Source of the DNA: CAVUXJ01 sp963814975
GTDB lineage: Bacteria; Acidobacteriota; Vicinamibacteria; Vicinamibacterales; CAVVIG01
Reading direction: 5' to 3'
Length of the DNA stretch: 64,000 nt
Assembly (NCBI GenBank): GCA_963814975.1
Contig: CAWFFB010000010.1
Span: 1-64,000, forward strand
Shown: piece after piece, positions 38,432 through 46,520 of the stretch
Position numbering within the stretch: position 1 is the stretch's first letter
Layout of the letters: every line of letters begins with the position of its first letter
Translations under genes and position numbers: made by a program
Notes under the pieces: generated by a model
What the model was told of the DNA's origin: nothing
Database searches by the model: none
What the model saw: the letters and a program-made list of their open reading frames with translations, nothing else

Positions 38432-40234
38432 TCATTTTGAACGCTCCTTGACTTGGCGTAATTTGCTAAAGGATTGGGGCACCGACTGTGATTCAATCCA
38501 ACTGACCTGTGCCCCAAAAGATGGAATCGTTGGCATTGGTGCCCCAAAAGATGGAATCGTTCCGGTACCCCAGAAGATGGAATCGTTGCTGGTAGTGCCC
38601 CAAAAGATGGAATCGTTGCCATTGGTGCCCCAAAAGATGGAATCGTTACCAGTGGTGCCCCAGAAGATGGAATCGTTGCTGGTGGTGCCCCAAAAGATGG
38701 AGTCGTTTGTATTGGTGCCCCAAAAGATTGAATCATTGCTACTCGTGCCCCAGAAGATTGATTGGGGTTTGGCAGTGCCCCAGAAAATGCTGGTGCTGGT
38801 TACGGTTCCAGGGCGCCGTTCCGCATGGGCAGGAGTGGTGAAGGCCATTCCAGAAGCAAGGACTTGCTGACCAGCTAAGACTGTTTCTGGAAGCCGTGCT
38901 TTTCGAATATCCGTATCAAATTCAGCCGCGGCGAGCACATTCAGGCTTCCTGCGCCGCCCGCCATTAGCCCCTCGTCGGGCATGAACGAGCTGGTCATCT
39001 GCAGCACGGCCTTTGTTTCGCGAGGCGATAGCTTGCGCTGCTGATCCAGCAGCAGTGCGACCGCGCCGCTGACCACAGCGGTCGCCATGCTGGTTCCCGA
39101 CAGCTGGACGTAGGCGTTGGCGCCGGCGCCCGCCACGTGCCGATGGGAATACGTCGTCGCCAGATACGAGCCCTGCGCTTCGGCCGACACGATCCGGCTC
39201 CCCGGCGCTACCATATCCGGCTTGAGGGCCAGGTCGAACCGGGTCGGACCGCGCGAGCTGTACGCCGCCACCGTGTCGTCGGACCGGTACGGTGTCCCAT
39301 GCGTGTCGAGGGCGCCAATGGTGATCGCGTCCGGATGGTTGCCCGGCGACGTGATCCCGCCGAAAATGCGCTTCCCCTCAACGGTCTGTCCGTTGTTGCC
39401 CGCCGCCACGACGACAACCATGCCCGCGGCGATCGCCCGCTCGACAGCCTCGCACACCGGGTCGTCCGCGTACGGCTGCACCACCGGCGTTCCCAGCGAC
39501 AGGTTGATGACCTTGATGTTGTACGCCTTGCGATGCTCAATCGCCCAATCGATCGCCTCGACGACGTCGCTCGCATAGCCGGACCCGTCTGCGCCGAGCA
39601 CCCGCAGGTTCACGATGAAGGCGCCAGGGGCGATGCCGCGGTAATCGTCGGTGTCCGCCGTACGTCCCCGCTGCCCCGCGATAGTTGCCGCCACATGCGT
39701 TCCGTGCCCGTACACGTCCTGGCCGGTTCCCCCCGTGAAGTCGACGGTGGTGAGGACGCGCTTCTGCAGCGCCGCGTGACCGAAATCGACGCCCGAATCG
39801 ATGACGGCGACCGCGACGCCGGCCCCCGTCAGCATTGGGAGGCCCTCGCTGCCCGCCCACACCTGATCCGCCCCGATGCTTTCGGCGGTGACCTCCGACG
39901 CACGAAACCGGGCGTCGGCCGACAGATGCTCGACGGCCTGGTCGTCGCTGAGCGCCGCCAGCTGACCGGCGGTCAGTCTGAGCACCGCCCCGCTCTTGAG
40001 GTAGCGCGCCACGCGCAGGTTGTAGCGCGCCGCCAGCGCGTCCACCTCCGTCCGCGTGCCGTGCACGATGACGGCGATCGTCTGCGACCCGGCCGTCAGG
40101 TGATCCTCGAGGTCGGCACTCAACCTCGCACGACGGGCGGCAAACGCCGGCGAGATGCCCACTGACGCGACGAGCAGGGCGGCCAAGACGACGCGGGACA
40201 AGCGGGCGACGACGGTCATCGGGATTTGGTCCAC
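38432..40234 (-). CDS. exported subtilisin-like (S8) protease with C-terminal SIFWGT repeats
   Basis: GTG at 40,234 with GGAG upstream gives a signal peptide (ARLSRVVLAALLVASVGISP). An I9-type prodomain follows, then the S8 triad: Asp146 in AVIDSGVDFGHA, His177 in YGHGTHVAA and Ser382 in SGTSMATAV. After a linker come ten copies of a ten-residue unit, typically NDSIFWGTTS. A one-base deletion near 38,568 shifts the last two copies into the frame IPSFGA and moves the stop to 38,432. Restoring it gives two more NDSIFWGT units and the end GTGQLD at 38,493. It probably acts at the cell surface. It is followed by the HD-GYP gene and preceded by the small HTH gene 15 bases upstream. Confidence 0.9.
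   Translation of the reverse strand: MDQIPMTVVARLSRVVLAALLVASVGISPAFAARRARLSADLEDHLTAGSQTIAVIVHGTRTEVDALAARYNLRVARYLKSGAVLRLTAGQLAALSDDQAVEHLSADARFRASEVTAESIGADQVWAGSEGLPMLTGAGVAVAVIDSGVDFGHAALQKRVLTTVDFTGGTGQDVYGHGTHVAATIAGQRGRTADTDDYRGIAPGAFIVNLRVLGADGSGYASDVVEAIDWAIEHRKAYNIKVINLSLGTPVVQPYADDPVCEAVERAIAAGMVVVVAAGNNGQTVEGKRIFGGITSPGNHPDAITIGALDTHGTPYRSDDTVAAYSSRGPTRFDLALKPDMVAPGSRIVSAEAQGSYLATTYSHRHVAGAGANAYVQLSGTSMATAVVSGAVALLLDQQRKLSPRETKAVLQMTSSFMPDEGLMAGGAGSLNVLAAAEFDTDIRKARLPETVLAGQQVLASGMAFTTPAHAERRPGTVTSTSIFWGTAKPQSIFWGTSSNDSIFWGTNTNDSIFWGTTSNDSIFWGTTGNDSIFWGTNGNDSIFWGTTSNDSIFWGTGTIPSFGAPMPTIPSFGAQVSWIESQSVPQSFSKLRQVKERSK
38508..38793 (-). repeat. ten tandem 30-bp units encoding SIFWGT
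   Basis: On the + strand, CCCCAAAAGATGGAATCGTT (or CCCCAGAAGATGG variants) recurs ten times. Spacing is exactly 30 bases except between units 2 and 3, where it is 26. Each unit encodes one NDSIFWGTxx decapeptide on the minus strand. The 26-base spacing causes the frameshift. Near-identity of the units would allow slippage or recombination. Confidence 0.95.
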
Positions 40235-40249
40235 GGGAATGTCTCCGAT

Positions 40250-40507
40250 TCAATCAGTTACAGGCTTCGAGGGGTGGCTGCCTCGATCACTGGGCTTGTT
40301 CAGCGACTCGAGCAGAACGCGCTGGGATCCGCCAGGGGTACGAATCGTCTGGAGACGACCCTCGCGGATGCGGTTGTAAATCGTCCGGCGTGACACCCCG
40401 AGGACCACCGCCGCGTGGTCCAACGAAACGCTTCGGCCGATACGGGCTTCAGAGCTGCCTTCGAATGTGCGGTCAATCAATGCCATCAGCCGTTGCTCCT
40501 GGGTCAC
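40250..40507 (-). CDS. small HTH_17/excisionase-like DNA-binding protein (copy 2)
   Basis: The 85-residue product has VSLDHAAVVLGVSRRTIYNR and IREGRLQTIRTPGGSQRVLL, a winged helix matching the copy at 32.7 kb over about 40 residues. A short N-terminal helix (MTQEQRLMALIDRTF) precedes it, and the start is GTG. It lies 15 bases upstream of the subtilase gene on the same strand, so it is the first gene of that unit and may regulate it. The pair may read identical sites at both ends of the module. Confidence 0.8.
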   Translation of the reverse strand: MTQEQRLMALIDRTFEGSSEARIGRSVSLDHAAVVLGVSRRTIYNRIREGRLQTIRTPGGSQRVLLESLNKPSDRGSHPSKPVTD

Positions 40508-40613
40508 GACATCTGTAATCGCACGTGCGTGGCCAGCCCAGCTGGGAGCGCCAGCTCGGGTGGCTCGATCGATTTAAACGTTTGATGGGTATGGAGTTAC
40601 TGTTCTAAGATAC

Positions 40614-40692
40614 GCGTGGGGTCTGAAGCCCGGTTCCCGGGCGATCAGCCAGTAAGCTAGCTAGCGAGACCGTAAGAACGGCCGGGCTGGAA
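40614..40692. promoter_or_regulatory. possible structured leader RNA or regulatory hairpins
   Basis: Inside a 267-base divergent gap, GCCCGG-TTC-CCGGGC forms a perfect 6-bp hairpin (40,628-40,642). It is enclosed by GGTCT (40,620) and AGACC (40,667). CAGCC at 40,646 could also pair with GGCTG at 40,685, a pseudoknot-like arrangement. It may be the leader of the ABC-transporter gene. No known riboswitch consensus is recognised. Confidence 0.2.
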
Positions 40693-40774
40693 CAAGTTTG
40701 CATGCAAAATCGTCCGAAATGCTCGAGCTTGGTACAATTGTGATCGGTCAGATTGTTGGCTCTTGAGCTAGCTT

Positions 40775-42508
40775 TTGACCAGACACCAACGCCACACCCT
40801 CCCGTTCCGGATCGCCATCCTGGTTGCCGCCGTGGCGACGGGGTGTCGAGCCCCCGCCGATCCTCCGCCGGCGACCGCCCCGCAGGGGATCCCCCGCGGC
40901 GGCGACCTTCGTGTCGCGGTGCGCACCGAACCGCAGTCCTTCAACTGGTACACGCGCCACGATGGATCCACGTACATCGTCACGGCCCTCACGCAGGCCC
41001 GCCTGTTCCAGGTGAATCGCGCGACGCAGGAAGTCGAGCCGTGGCTCGCCGAGGGCTCGACCCGGTCCGCCGATGGCCTGGAGTACACGATCAAGCTGCG
41101 GCCGAACATCGTCTTCGCCGACGGCCATCCGTTTACCGCGGACGACGTCGTGTTTTCCTTCGCGGCGGCGTACAACGAACGCGCCGGGAGCATCCTGGCC
41201 GACGCGATGAGAATCGCGGGCAAACCGCTGCAGGTGTCCGCCGTGGATCCCCTCACCGTCGTTGTCACCTTTCCGGTGGCGTTTGCGCCCGGGCTCGTGC
41301 TCCTCGACAATCTGCCGATTCTGCCGAAGCACAAGCTTCAGGCCGCGCTCGACGCCGGGACGTTCGGCAGCGCGTGGGGACTGGGCACGCCGGTCGCCGA
41401 GATCGCCGGCCTCGGGCCGTTCGTGCTGTCCGAGTACGCGCCGGGCCAGCGGACAGTCTTTACGCGCAACCCGAACTACTTCCGGAAGGACCCCGCCGGC
41501 GCGTCCCTCCCATACCTCGATCGTGTCATCGTCGAGGTCGTGCCTGACCAGAACGCCCAGTTGTTGCAGCTCGATGCCGGCAGCCTCGACATGACGGGAT
41601 CCGAGGTGCGGCCGGAAGACTACGCGCCGCTGAAGCGCGCGGCCGAGGCCGGGCGCGTCCAGTTGCTCGATTTAGGGATGGCGTCCGACCCGGATAGCTT
41701 CTGGATCAACCTCCGGCCTGGCGCATTTGCCAAGGATCCCCGTGCCGGCTGGATGCAGCGCGACGAACTGCGGCAGGCGATCTCGCTGGCGGTCGATCGC
41801 CAGGCGTTTGCAGATACGGTGTACCTGGGCGCCGGCGCCCCGGCCTTCGGCCCGGTGACGCCCGCCAACAAGAAATGGTATTCAGCCGACCTGCCGCAAA
41901 CGCCGCACGATCCGGCCCGTGCGAAGACGTTGCTGGCCTCAATCGGTTTGACGGACCGTAACGGCGACGGCGTGCTCGACGATGCGCACAACCAACCGGC
42001 GCGCTTTGCGCTGCTGACTCAGAAAGGGCAGACGGCCCTCGAGCGTGGCGCTGCCGTGATCCGTGACGAGCTGAAGAAGGTCGGGCTTCTCGTCGACGTC
42101 GTCCCCCTCGAGGGCAACGCACTGGTTCAGCGGTTCCTGTCAGGTGAACCGTACGACGCCATCTATTTTCAGTTCGGGATGACCAACCCGGACCCCGCGC
42201 TGAGTCTGGATTTCTGGTTGAGCTCCGGCGACTCGCGCGTCTGGAACCTCGCGCAGAAGGTGCCGGCGACCGACTGGGAGCGCCAGATCGACGAGTTGAT
42301 GGCGAAGCAGATTACCGCGACCGGCGAGGTGGAGCGCAAGCGGCTGTTCGATCAGGTGCAGCGCGTGTTCGCGGCGCATCTGCCGGTCGTGCATTTCGTC
42401 GCGCCCAAGATCTTCGTGGCGGCTTCGAGCCGCACCACGAACCTCACGCCCGCGATTACGCGCCCGCAGTTCCTGTGGGCGGCGGAGACGATCGCCGTGA
42501 AGCCGTAG
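40775..42508 (+). CDS. oligopeptide/dipeptide ABC substrate-binding lipoprotein (SBP family 5)
   Basis: TTG at 40,775 opens a 577-residue protein with signal FRIAILVAAVATGCRAPADP (lipobox VATGC). Family 5 blocks follow: GGDLRVAVRTEPQSFNWYTR, LEYTIKLRPNIVFADGHPFT, TADDVVFSF and RQAISLAVDRQAFADTVYLG. It captures peptides or other large ligands in the periplasm for the two permeases encoded next. The stop is 8 bases before the first permease. ATPase genes are absent from the window, so the importer must borrow them. Confidence 0.88.
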   Translation: MTRHQRHTLPFRIAILVAAVATGCRAPADPPPATAPQGIPRGGDLRVAVRTEPQSFNWYTRHDGSTYIVTALTQARLFQVNRATQEVEPWLAEGSTRSADGLEYTIKLRPNIVFADGHPFTADDVVFSFAAAYNERAGSILADAMRIAGKPLQVSAVDPLTVVVTFPVAFAPGLVLLDNLPILPKHKLQAALDAGTFGSAWGLGTPVAEIAGLGPFVLSEYAPGQRTVFTRNPNYFRKDPAGASLPYLDRVIVEVVPDQNAQLLQLDAGSLDMTGSEVRPEDYAPLKRAAEAGRVQLLDLGMASDPDSFWINLRPGAFAKDPRAGWMQRDELRQAISLAVDRQAFADTVYLGAGAPAFGPVTPANKKWYSADLPQTPHDPARAKTLLASIGLTDRNGDGVLDDAHNQPARFALLTQKGQTALERGAAVIRDELKKVGLLVDVVPLEGNALVQRFLSGEPYDAIYFQFGMTNPDPALSLDFWLSSGDSRVWNLAQKVPATDWERQIDELMAKQITATGEVERKRLFDQVQRVFAAHLPVVHFVAPKIFVAASSRTTNLTPAITRPQFLWAAETIAVKP

Positions 42509-42516
42509 CCGGGCGC

Positions 42517-43470
42517 ATGCTGTCGTTCCTGCTGCGCCGCCTCCTGTTTGCCGCGTGCCTGGTGTTCGCCGTGTCGTCCGCGTCGATGGTGGTCACGCGC
42601 CTGGCCCCGGGCGATTACGCGACCGGCGCGCTGGGGCTCGGCGCCAGCCAGGAAGCGCGCGCTCAAATGCGCGCGCGCTTCGGCCTCGACCGGCCGCTCG
42701 GCGCGCAGTACTGGGACTGGCTGCGACGCGCCGTCCGCCTCGACTTCGGACGCTCGCTCGCCTACGACCGTCCGGTCATCGATCTGATTCCTGAACGCGC
42801 CGCCAATACGGCCCTCCTTGCGCTGAGCGCGCTGTTCCTGGCGACGATCGTCGGCCTGCCGCTCGGCATCCTGACAGGCACCCACCGCGGAGGGGCGCTG
42901 CCGGGTACCGTACGCGCGGTGTCGGTCCTGCTGCTGTCGATGCCACCGCTCCTCACATCGCTCCTCCTGGTCTTTCTCGCGGCGCGGACCGGATGGTTCC
43001 CGATTGGCGGCATGCGGTCGATCGACACCGGGAGCGGCGGCGCTGCCGCGCTCGACTTGCTGTGGCACATGGTGGTGCCGGTTCTCGCGCTGGCCATGCC
43101 GCTGGCCGCGATGTTCGAGCGTCTACAGGCTCAGGCGATATCCGAGGTCGTCGGTCAGCGCTACGTGCTGGCCACGCTGGCGCGTGGCGTTCCGCGAGCG
43201 CGTGTGATCTGGCGGGACGCGCTCAAAGCCGCGCTCCGTCCGGCGGCCTCAATCTATGGCATCGTCGTCGGCACGCTGCTCAGCGGCTCGTTCGCTGTCG
43301 AGATCATCATGTCCTGGCCGGGTCTGGGGCGCCTGATGCTCGACGCGCTGCGGGCGCGCGACGTGTACCTCGTCGCCGGGTGCGCGGCGGCCGGATCGGC
43401 GTTTCTGGCGGCCGGCACGCTGCTGTCGGACGCCGCGCTGGCGGCTGTCGATCCGCGATCGACGGAATGA
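42517..43470 (+). CDS. ABC transporter permease, DppB/OppB type
   Basis: The 317-residue protein starts MLSFLLRRLLFAACLVFAVS. It has six likely membrane helices and the DppB N-terminal pattern PGDYATGALG, FGLDRPLGAQYWDWLRRAVR. The EAA-like loop that contacts the ATPase is RGVPRARVIWRDALKAALRP. The C-terminal EIIMSWPGLGRLMLDALRAR is the conserved family block. It forms the inner-membrane channel with the next gene. The periplasmic part before the second helix has the usual length. Confidence 0.88.
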   Translation: MLSFLLRRLLFAACLVFAVSSASMVVTRLAPGDYATGALGLGASQEARAQMRARFGLDRPLGAQYWDWLRRAVRLDFGRSLAYDRPVIDLIPERAANTALLALSALFLATIVGLPLGILTGTHRGGALPGTVRAVSVLLLSMPPLLTSLLLVFLAARTGWFPIGGMRSIDTGSGGAAALDLLWHMVVPVLALAMPLAAMFERLQAQAISEVVGQRYVLATLARGVPRARVIWRDALKAALRPAASIYGIVVGTLLSGSFAVEIIMSWPGLGRLMLDALRARDVYLVAGCAAAGSAFLAAGTLLSDAALAAVDPRSTE

Positions 43471-43480
43471 CGCGAACGAG

Positions 43481-44479
43481 ATGACCCGCGGGCTCGGCGC
43501 ATTCGTCGTGATCCTGGCGGCTGTTGCCGCGCTCACAGCGCCTCTTGTCGCCCCGCATCCGATCGATCAGCAGTTCGGAGGGCTGTTGAATGCGCCGCCG
43601 ACGCTCGTCCGCGTCCGCGACGATGCGGGACGCTGGCGTGCGCCGTTCATCTACCCTTGGAAGCGCGTCAGCCAGCTCGAGCAGCGATACGAAGAGGATC
43701 GACTGAGATCGGTCCCACTTGTCTGGTTCGCCGGGGGACGGTTGATGCGCTCGGCCGACGAAGCCGTCGCGCCTCTCCTGATCCTCGGTGCTGACAGTTA
43801 TGGCCGCGATGTATTCAGCCGCCTGTTGTACGGTGCGCGGATTTCGCTGGGTCTGTCGCTGCTGGCGGCCATCGGCGCCACGATCGTCGGCGGGCTCATC
43901 GGCGGCGTTGCCGGTTACATCGGCGGCCCGGTAGACGACCTGCTGATGCGGGCGTCGGATTTCGTGCTGGTCCTGCCGGCGATGTACGTCGCGCTGGCGC
44001 TGCGTTCGATCATGCCGCTGGTACTCGCAGCAGGCACCGTCTTTCTGCTGCTGGCCGGAATTTTCGCGGTCGTCGGCGCACCCTTCATCACACGCGGCGT
44101 TCGCGCCATCGTCCGCGCCGAGCGCCGGCTCGACTATGCGGCCGCCGCGGCGTCGCTCGGCGCCGGCCACATGCGTCTCCTGGGCCGGCATCTGCTGCCG
44201 GCGGCCCGCGGCTTCGTCGTCGTGCAATTGACGATGCTGATTCCCGCGTTCATCGTGTCCGAGGCGACGCTCTCCTACGTCGGCCTGGGCTTTCCGGATC
44301 CGGTCGCGAGCTGGGGGACGATGCTGCAGGACGCATCCAGCATCCGGGCCTTTGCGGATTTTCCCTGGCTGCTCAGTCCCGCTGCTGCAATGTTCCTCGT
44401 CGTGCTCGGCCTGAATCTCATGCTGCAGGACCGGCCCGAGCGTCTCGGTGAAGGCCACGGCGTTCCGCGACAGTTATGA
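43481..44479 (+). CDS. ABC transporter permease, DppC/OppC type
   Basis: The 332-residue permease has an unusually long periplasmic insert after its first helix (WRAPFIYPWKRVSQLEQRYE to LMRSADEAVAPLL) before the family block GADSYGRDVFSRLLYGARIS. The EAA-like loop is AASLGAGHMRLLGRHLLPAA, and the C-terminal ATLSYVGLGFPDPVASWGTM is characteristic. The insert suggests contacts with the large substrate-binding protein; inserts of this type occur in permeases from several soil phyla. It begins 10 bases after the DppB-type gene. The end lies 19 bases before the aldolase gene. Confidence 0.85.
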   Translation: MTRGLGAFVVILAAVAALTAPLVAPHPIDQQFGGLLNAPPTLVRVRDDAGRWRAPFIYPWKRVSQLEQRYEEDRLRSVPLVWFAGGRLMRSADEAVAPLLILGADSYGRDVFSRLLYGARISLGLSLLAAIGATIVGGLIGGVAGYIGGPVDDLLMRASDFVLVLPAMYVALALRSIMPLVLAAGTVFLLLAGIFAVVGAPFITRGVRAIVRAERRLDYAAAAASLGAGHMRLLGRHLLPAARGFVVVQLTMLIPAFIVSEATLSYVGLGFPDPVASWGTMLQDASSIRAFADFPWLLSPAAAMFLVVLGLNLMLQDRPERLGEGHGVPRQL

Positions 44480-44498
44480 CCTCGTCTACAATGAGCGT

Positions 44499-45389
44499 AT
44501 GCCTGTGACCGGCGTCCTGGCCCCGGTTCCGACTCCGTTCGATGAGTACGACCGTGTGGACCTCGTGCGGCTGCGAGCCGCCTTCGCGCGCTGGGTTGCC
44601 AGTCCGCTGAGTGGCTTCGTCGTCCTCGGTTCCAACGGCGAGGCGGCGCTGATGGACGAGGAGGAAAGCGACCGGGTCGTTGGAACGGCCCGCGAACTCG
44701 TCCCGTCCGGACGCGCGTTCATCGTCGGCACCGGGCGCGAGTCCACGCAGGCGACTGTTCGGGCCACCAGGCGCGCCGCGGCGCTCGGGGCCGACGCGGT
44801 GCTGGTGCGCACGCCCGGGTTTTTCAAGTCCCACATGACGACCGATGTCTTCGTTCGTCATTACACGGAGGTCGCCGACGCCTCGCCCGTCCCAGTCTTC
44901 CTGTACAACTTCACCGCGGTGACTGGTGTGAACCTGTTGCCAGCCGCCGTGTCGCGGCTGGCGACTCACCCCAACATCGTCGGGATGAAGGAGTCGGGCG
45001 GCGACGTCGCGCAGATTGCCGATCTGGTTGAGCAGACCCCCGCGTCTTTTGCGGTCCTCGCCGGTTCGAGCGCCACCTTCTACGCGGCGCTGTGCGTGGG
45101 CGCCGCTGGCGGCATTCTCGCGCTTGCCGGCCTGGTGCCTGGGCCATGCGTACGACTGTTCGAGCTGACCAGAGAGGGACGCCACGAGGAAGCGCGTTCG
45201 CTCCAGCGGCAGCTTCTACCTCTCGGCCGTCTCCTCGGCCAGGTGTATGGTGTTGCAGGCTTGAAGGCGGCCATGCAGCTGACCGGATGCGACGTGGGGG
45301 CACCTCGGCCGCCACTCGCTCCTGTGCCGGACGCTGGTCTGGTTGCACTGCGAGAGGCGCTCGCGAAGTTCCAGGAAGTGGCGGTGTGA
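44499..45389 (+). CDS. dihydrodipicolinate synthase-family aldolase/lyase
   Basis: The 296-residue TIM barrel begins MPVTGVLAPVPTPFDEYDRV. It has GSNGEAALMDEEE in place of the GTTGE phosphate-type loop, the catalytic Tyr in VPVFLYNFTAVTG and the Schiff-base Lys in NIVGMKESGGDVAQ. These features define the N-acetylneuraminate lyase/DHDPS family, which condenses or cleaves pyruvate adducts. Family paralogues include 4-hydroxy-2-oxoglutarate and sugar-acid aldolases. Being last in the importer operon, 19 bases after the permease, it more likely degrades an imported compound than makes lysine. Confidence 0.85.
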   Translation: MPVTGVLAPVPTPFDEYDRVDLVRLRAAFARWVASPLSGFVVLGSNGEAALMDEEESDRVVGTARELVPSGRAFIVGTGRESTQATVRATRRAAALGADAVLVRTPGFFKSHMTTDVFVRHYTEVADASPVPVFLYNFTAVTGVNLLPAAVSRLATHPNIVGMKESGGDVAQIADLVEQTPASFAVLAGSSATFYAALCVGAAGGILALAGLVPGPCVRLFELTREGRHEEARSLQRQLLPLGRLLGQVYGVAGLKAAMQLTGCDVGAPRPPLAPVPDAGLVALREALAKFQEVAV

Positions 45390-45513
45390 GCCTGCTGCCC
45401 GAGGTCGGCCGCATCCTGCCGGGCCCGGAGTCGACCCTCACGTTGTCCCGCGCGCCGAACCCGGGCTACGCCGCCGATCGGTTCCGGCAAACGCCGTGAC
45501 TCGCTCGGTGTAC

Positions 45514-46273
45514 ATGCGATCCCTTCGTCGATGGTCTGCCGGCGCCCTCGGGGTCGTGTTCGCGTATCTCGCGTTACCAGTATTTGACGCTGCCTGACGT
45601 ACGGCAGCTCGAGACTGTGAATCCGCCGACGACGGCCTTCATGGAACTGCGGGCGCGCGAGGCGAGGGCGCGGGGTACGCAACCGCGGCGCGTCCAGCAG
45701 TGGGTGAGCTATCGCCGAATCTCGCCCAACCTCACACGTGCGGTTCTGGTGGCCGAAGACGCCGCGTTCTGGCAGCACGAAGGCGTCGATTTCGAGGAGC
45801 TGCAGAAATCGATCGAGCTCGACTGGGCGCGCGGCCAGCTGCTGCGCGGCGCGAGCACCATCACGCAGCAGCTCGCGAAGAACCTTTACCTCTCGCCGTC
45901 GAGGAACCCCGTCAGAAAGCTTCGCGAGCTGATCATCGCGCGCCGGCTCGAGGCCGCGCTGCCGAAGGCTCGGATCCTCGAGCTGTACCTGAATCTGATC
46001 GAATGGGGCGACGGAATATACGGCGTCGAGGCGGCCGCCCGGACGTACTTCGGCAGTTCCGCGGCTGCGCTGGGACCGAGGGAATCCGCGTTGCTGGCCG
46101 GCGCGATCATCAACCCGCGGGTCCTGAATCCGGCCAAGCCCACGGCTCGTCTCGCCCGCCGGCAGCAGTTGATTCTGAGCCGCATGGGCGGTATCGCACC
46201 GCCCGTGGCTTCTCCCACTCGTCAGCTCGAGCCGCCAGCGCCGCCGGTTGACAAAGTCCCACCTGACAATTGA
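45514..46273 (+). CDS. mtgA: monofunctional peptidoglycan glycosyltransferase, frameshifted
   Basis: ATG at 45,514 gives MRSLRRWSAGALGVVFAYLA, a membrane anchor. A one-base shift near 45,577 leads to YQYLTLPDVRQLETVNPPTT. The GT51 domain shows EDAAFWQHEGVDFEELQKSI (catalytic Glu), GASTITQQLAKNLYLSPSRN, RKLRELIIARRLEAALPKAR and LELYLNLIEWGDGIYGVEAA. There is no transpeptidase domain. It polymerises lipid II into glycan strands at the inner-membrane surface. The C-terminus is Pro-rich. It may have been fused or coupled to the short open frame at 45,386-45,499, which is not recognised. Confidence 0.88.
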
Positions 46274-46520
46274 ATGCCACCGCTCGTTCCCGGTGAGAAA
46301 CCGGTCGAAACGCCACCGGCTGTGATGCCCACCGTCGACCCAGCGTAATTTGCGCGGAAACAACGCCGCTCAGCTTGACCTCCGGAAGTCGCTTCGCTAT
46401 AGTCAAAAGGCTCCAGAGTTCCACGAAAAACCTGACCGGTCCGGAGTTGCGTCCGCCTAGCTGGCGCGCCGAGATTCGACGTGTGCCGGGTCAAGCAGCT
46501 TGCAGTCATTGCGCGAACGC

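Noticed and set aside
38508..38793. CRISPR-like array of 30-base repeats
   Set aside because: There are no variable spacers. The repeats are directly adjacent coding units in frame with the subtilase.
40697..40712. sigma54 promoter TGGAAC...TTTGCA
   Set aside because: The GG-GC offset is 11 bases instead of 12, and the gene downstream has no other sigma54 link.
45386..45499. 37-codon ORF between the aldolase and mtgA
   Set aside because: It overlaps the aldolase stop, but has no recognisable sequence and may be a by-product of high GC.
45400..45520. tRNA or small RNA in gaps such as 45.4, 46.3 and 55.3 kb
   Set aside because: No cloverleaf-like arms or T-loop motif was seen on either strand.
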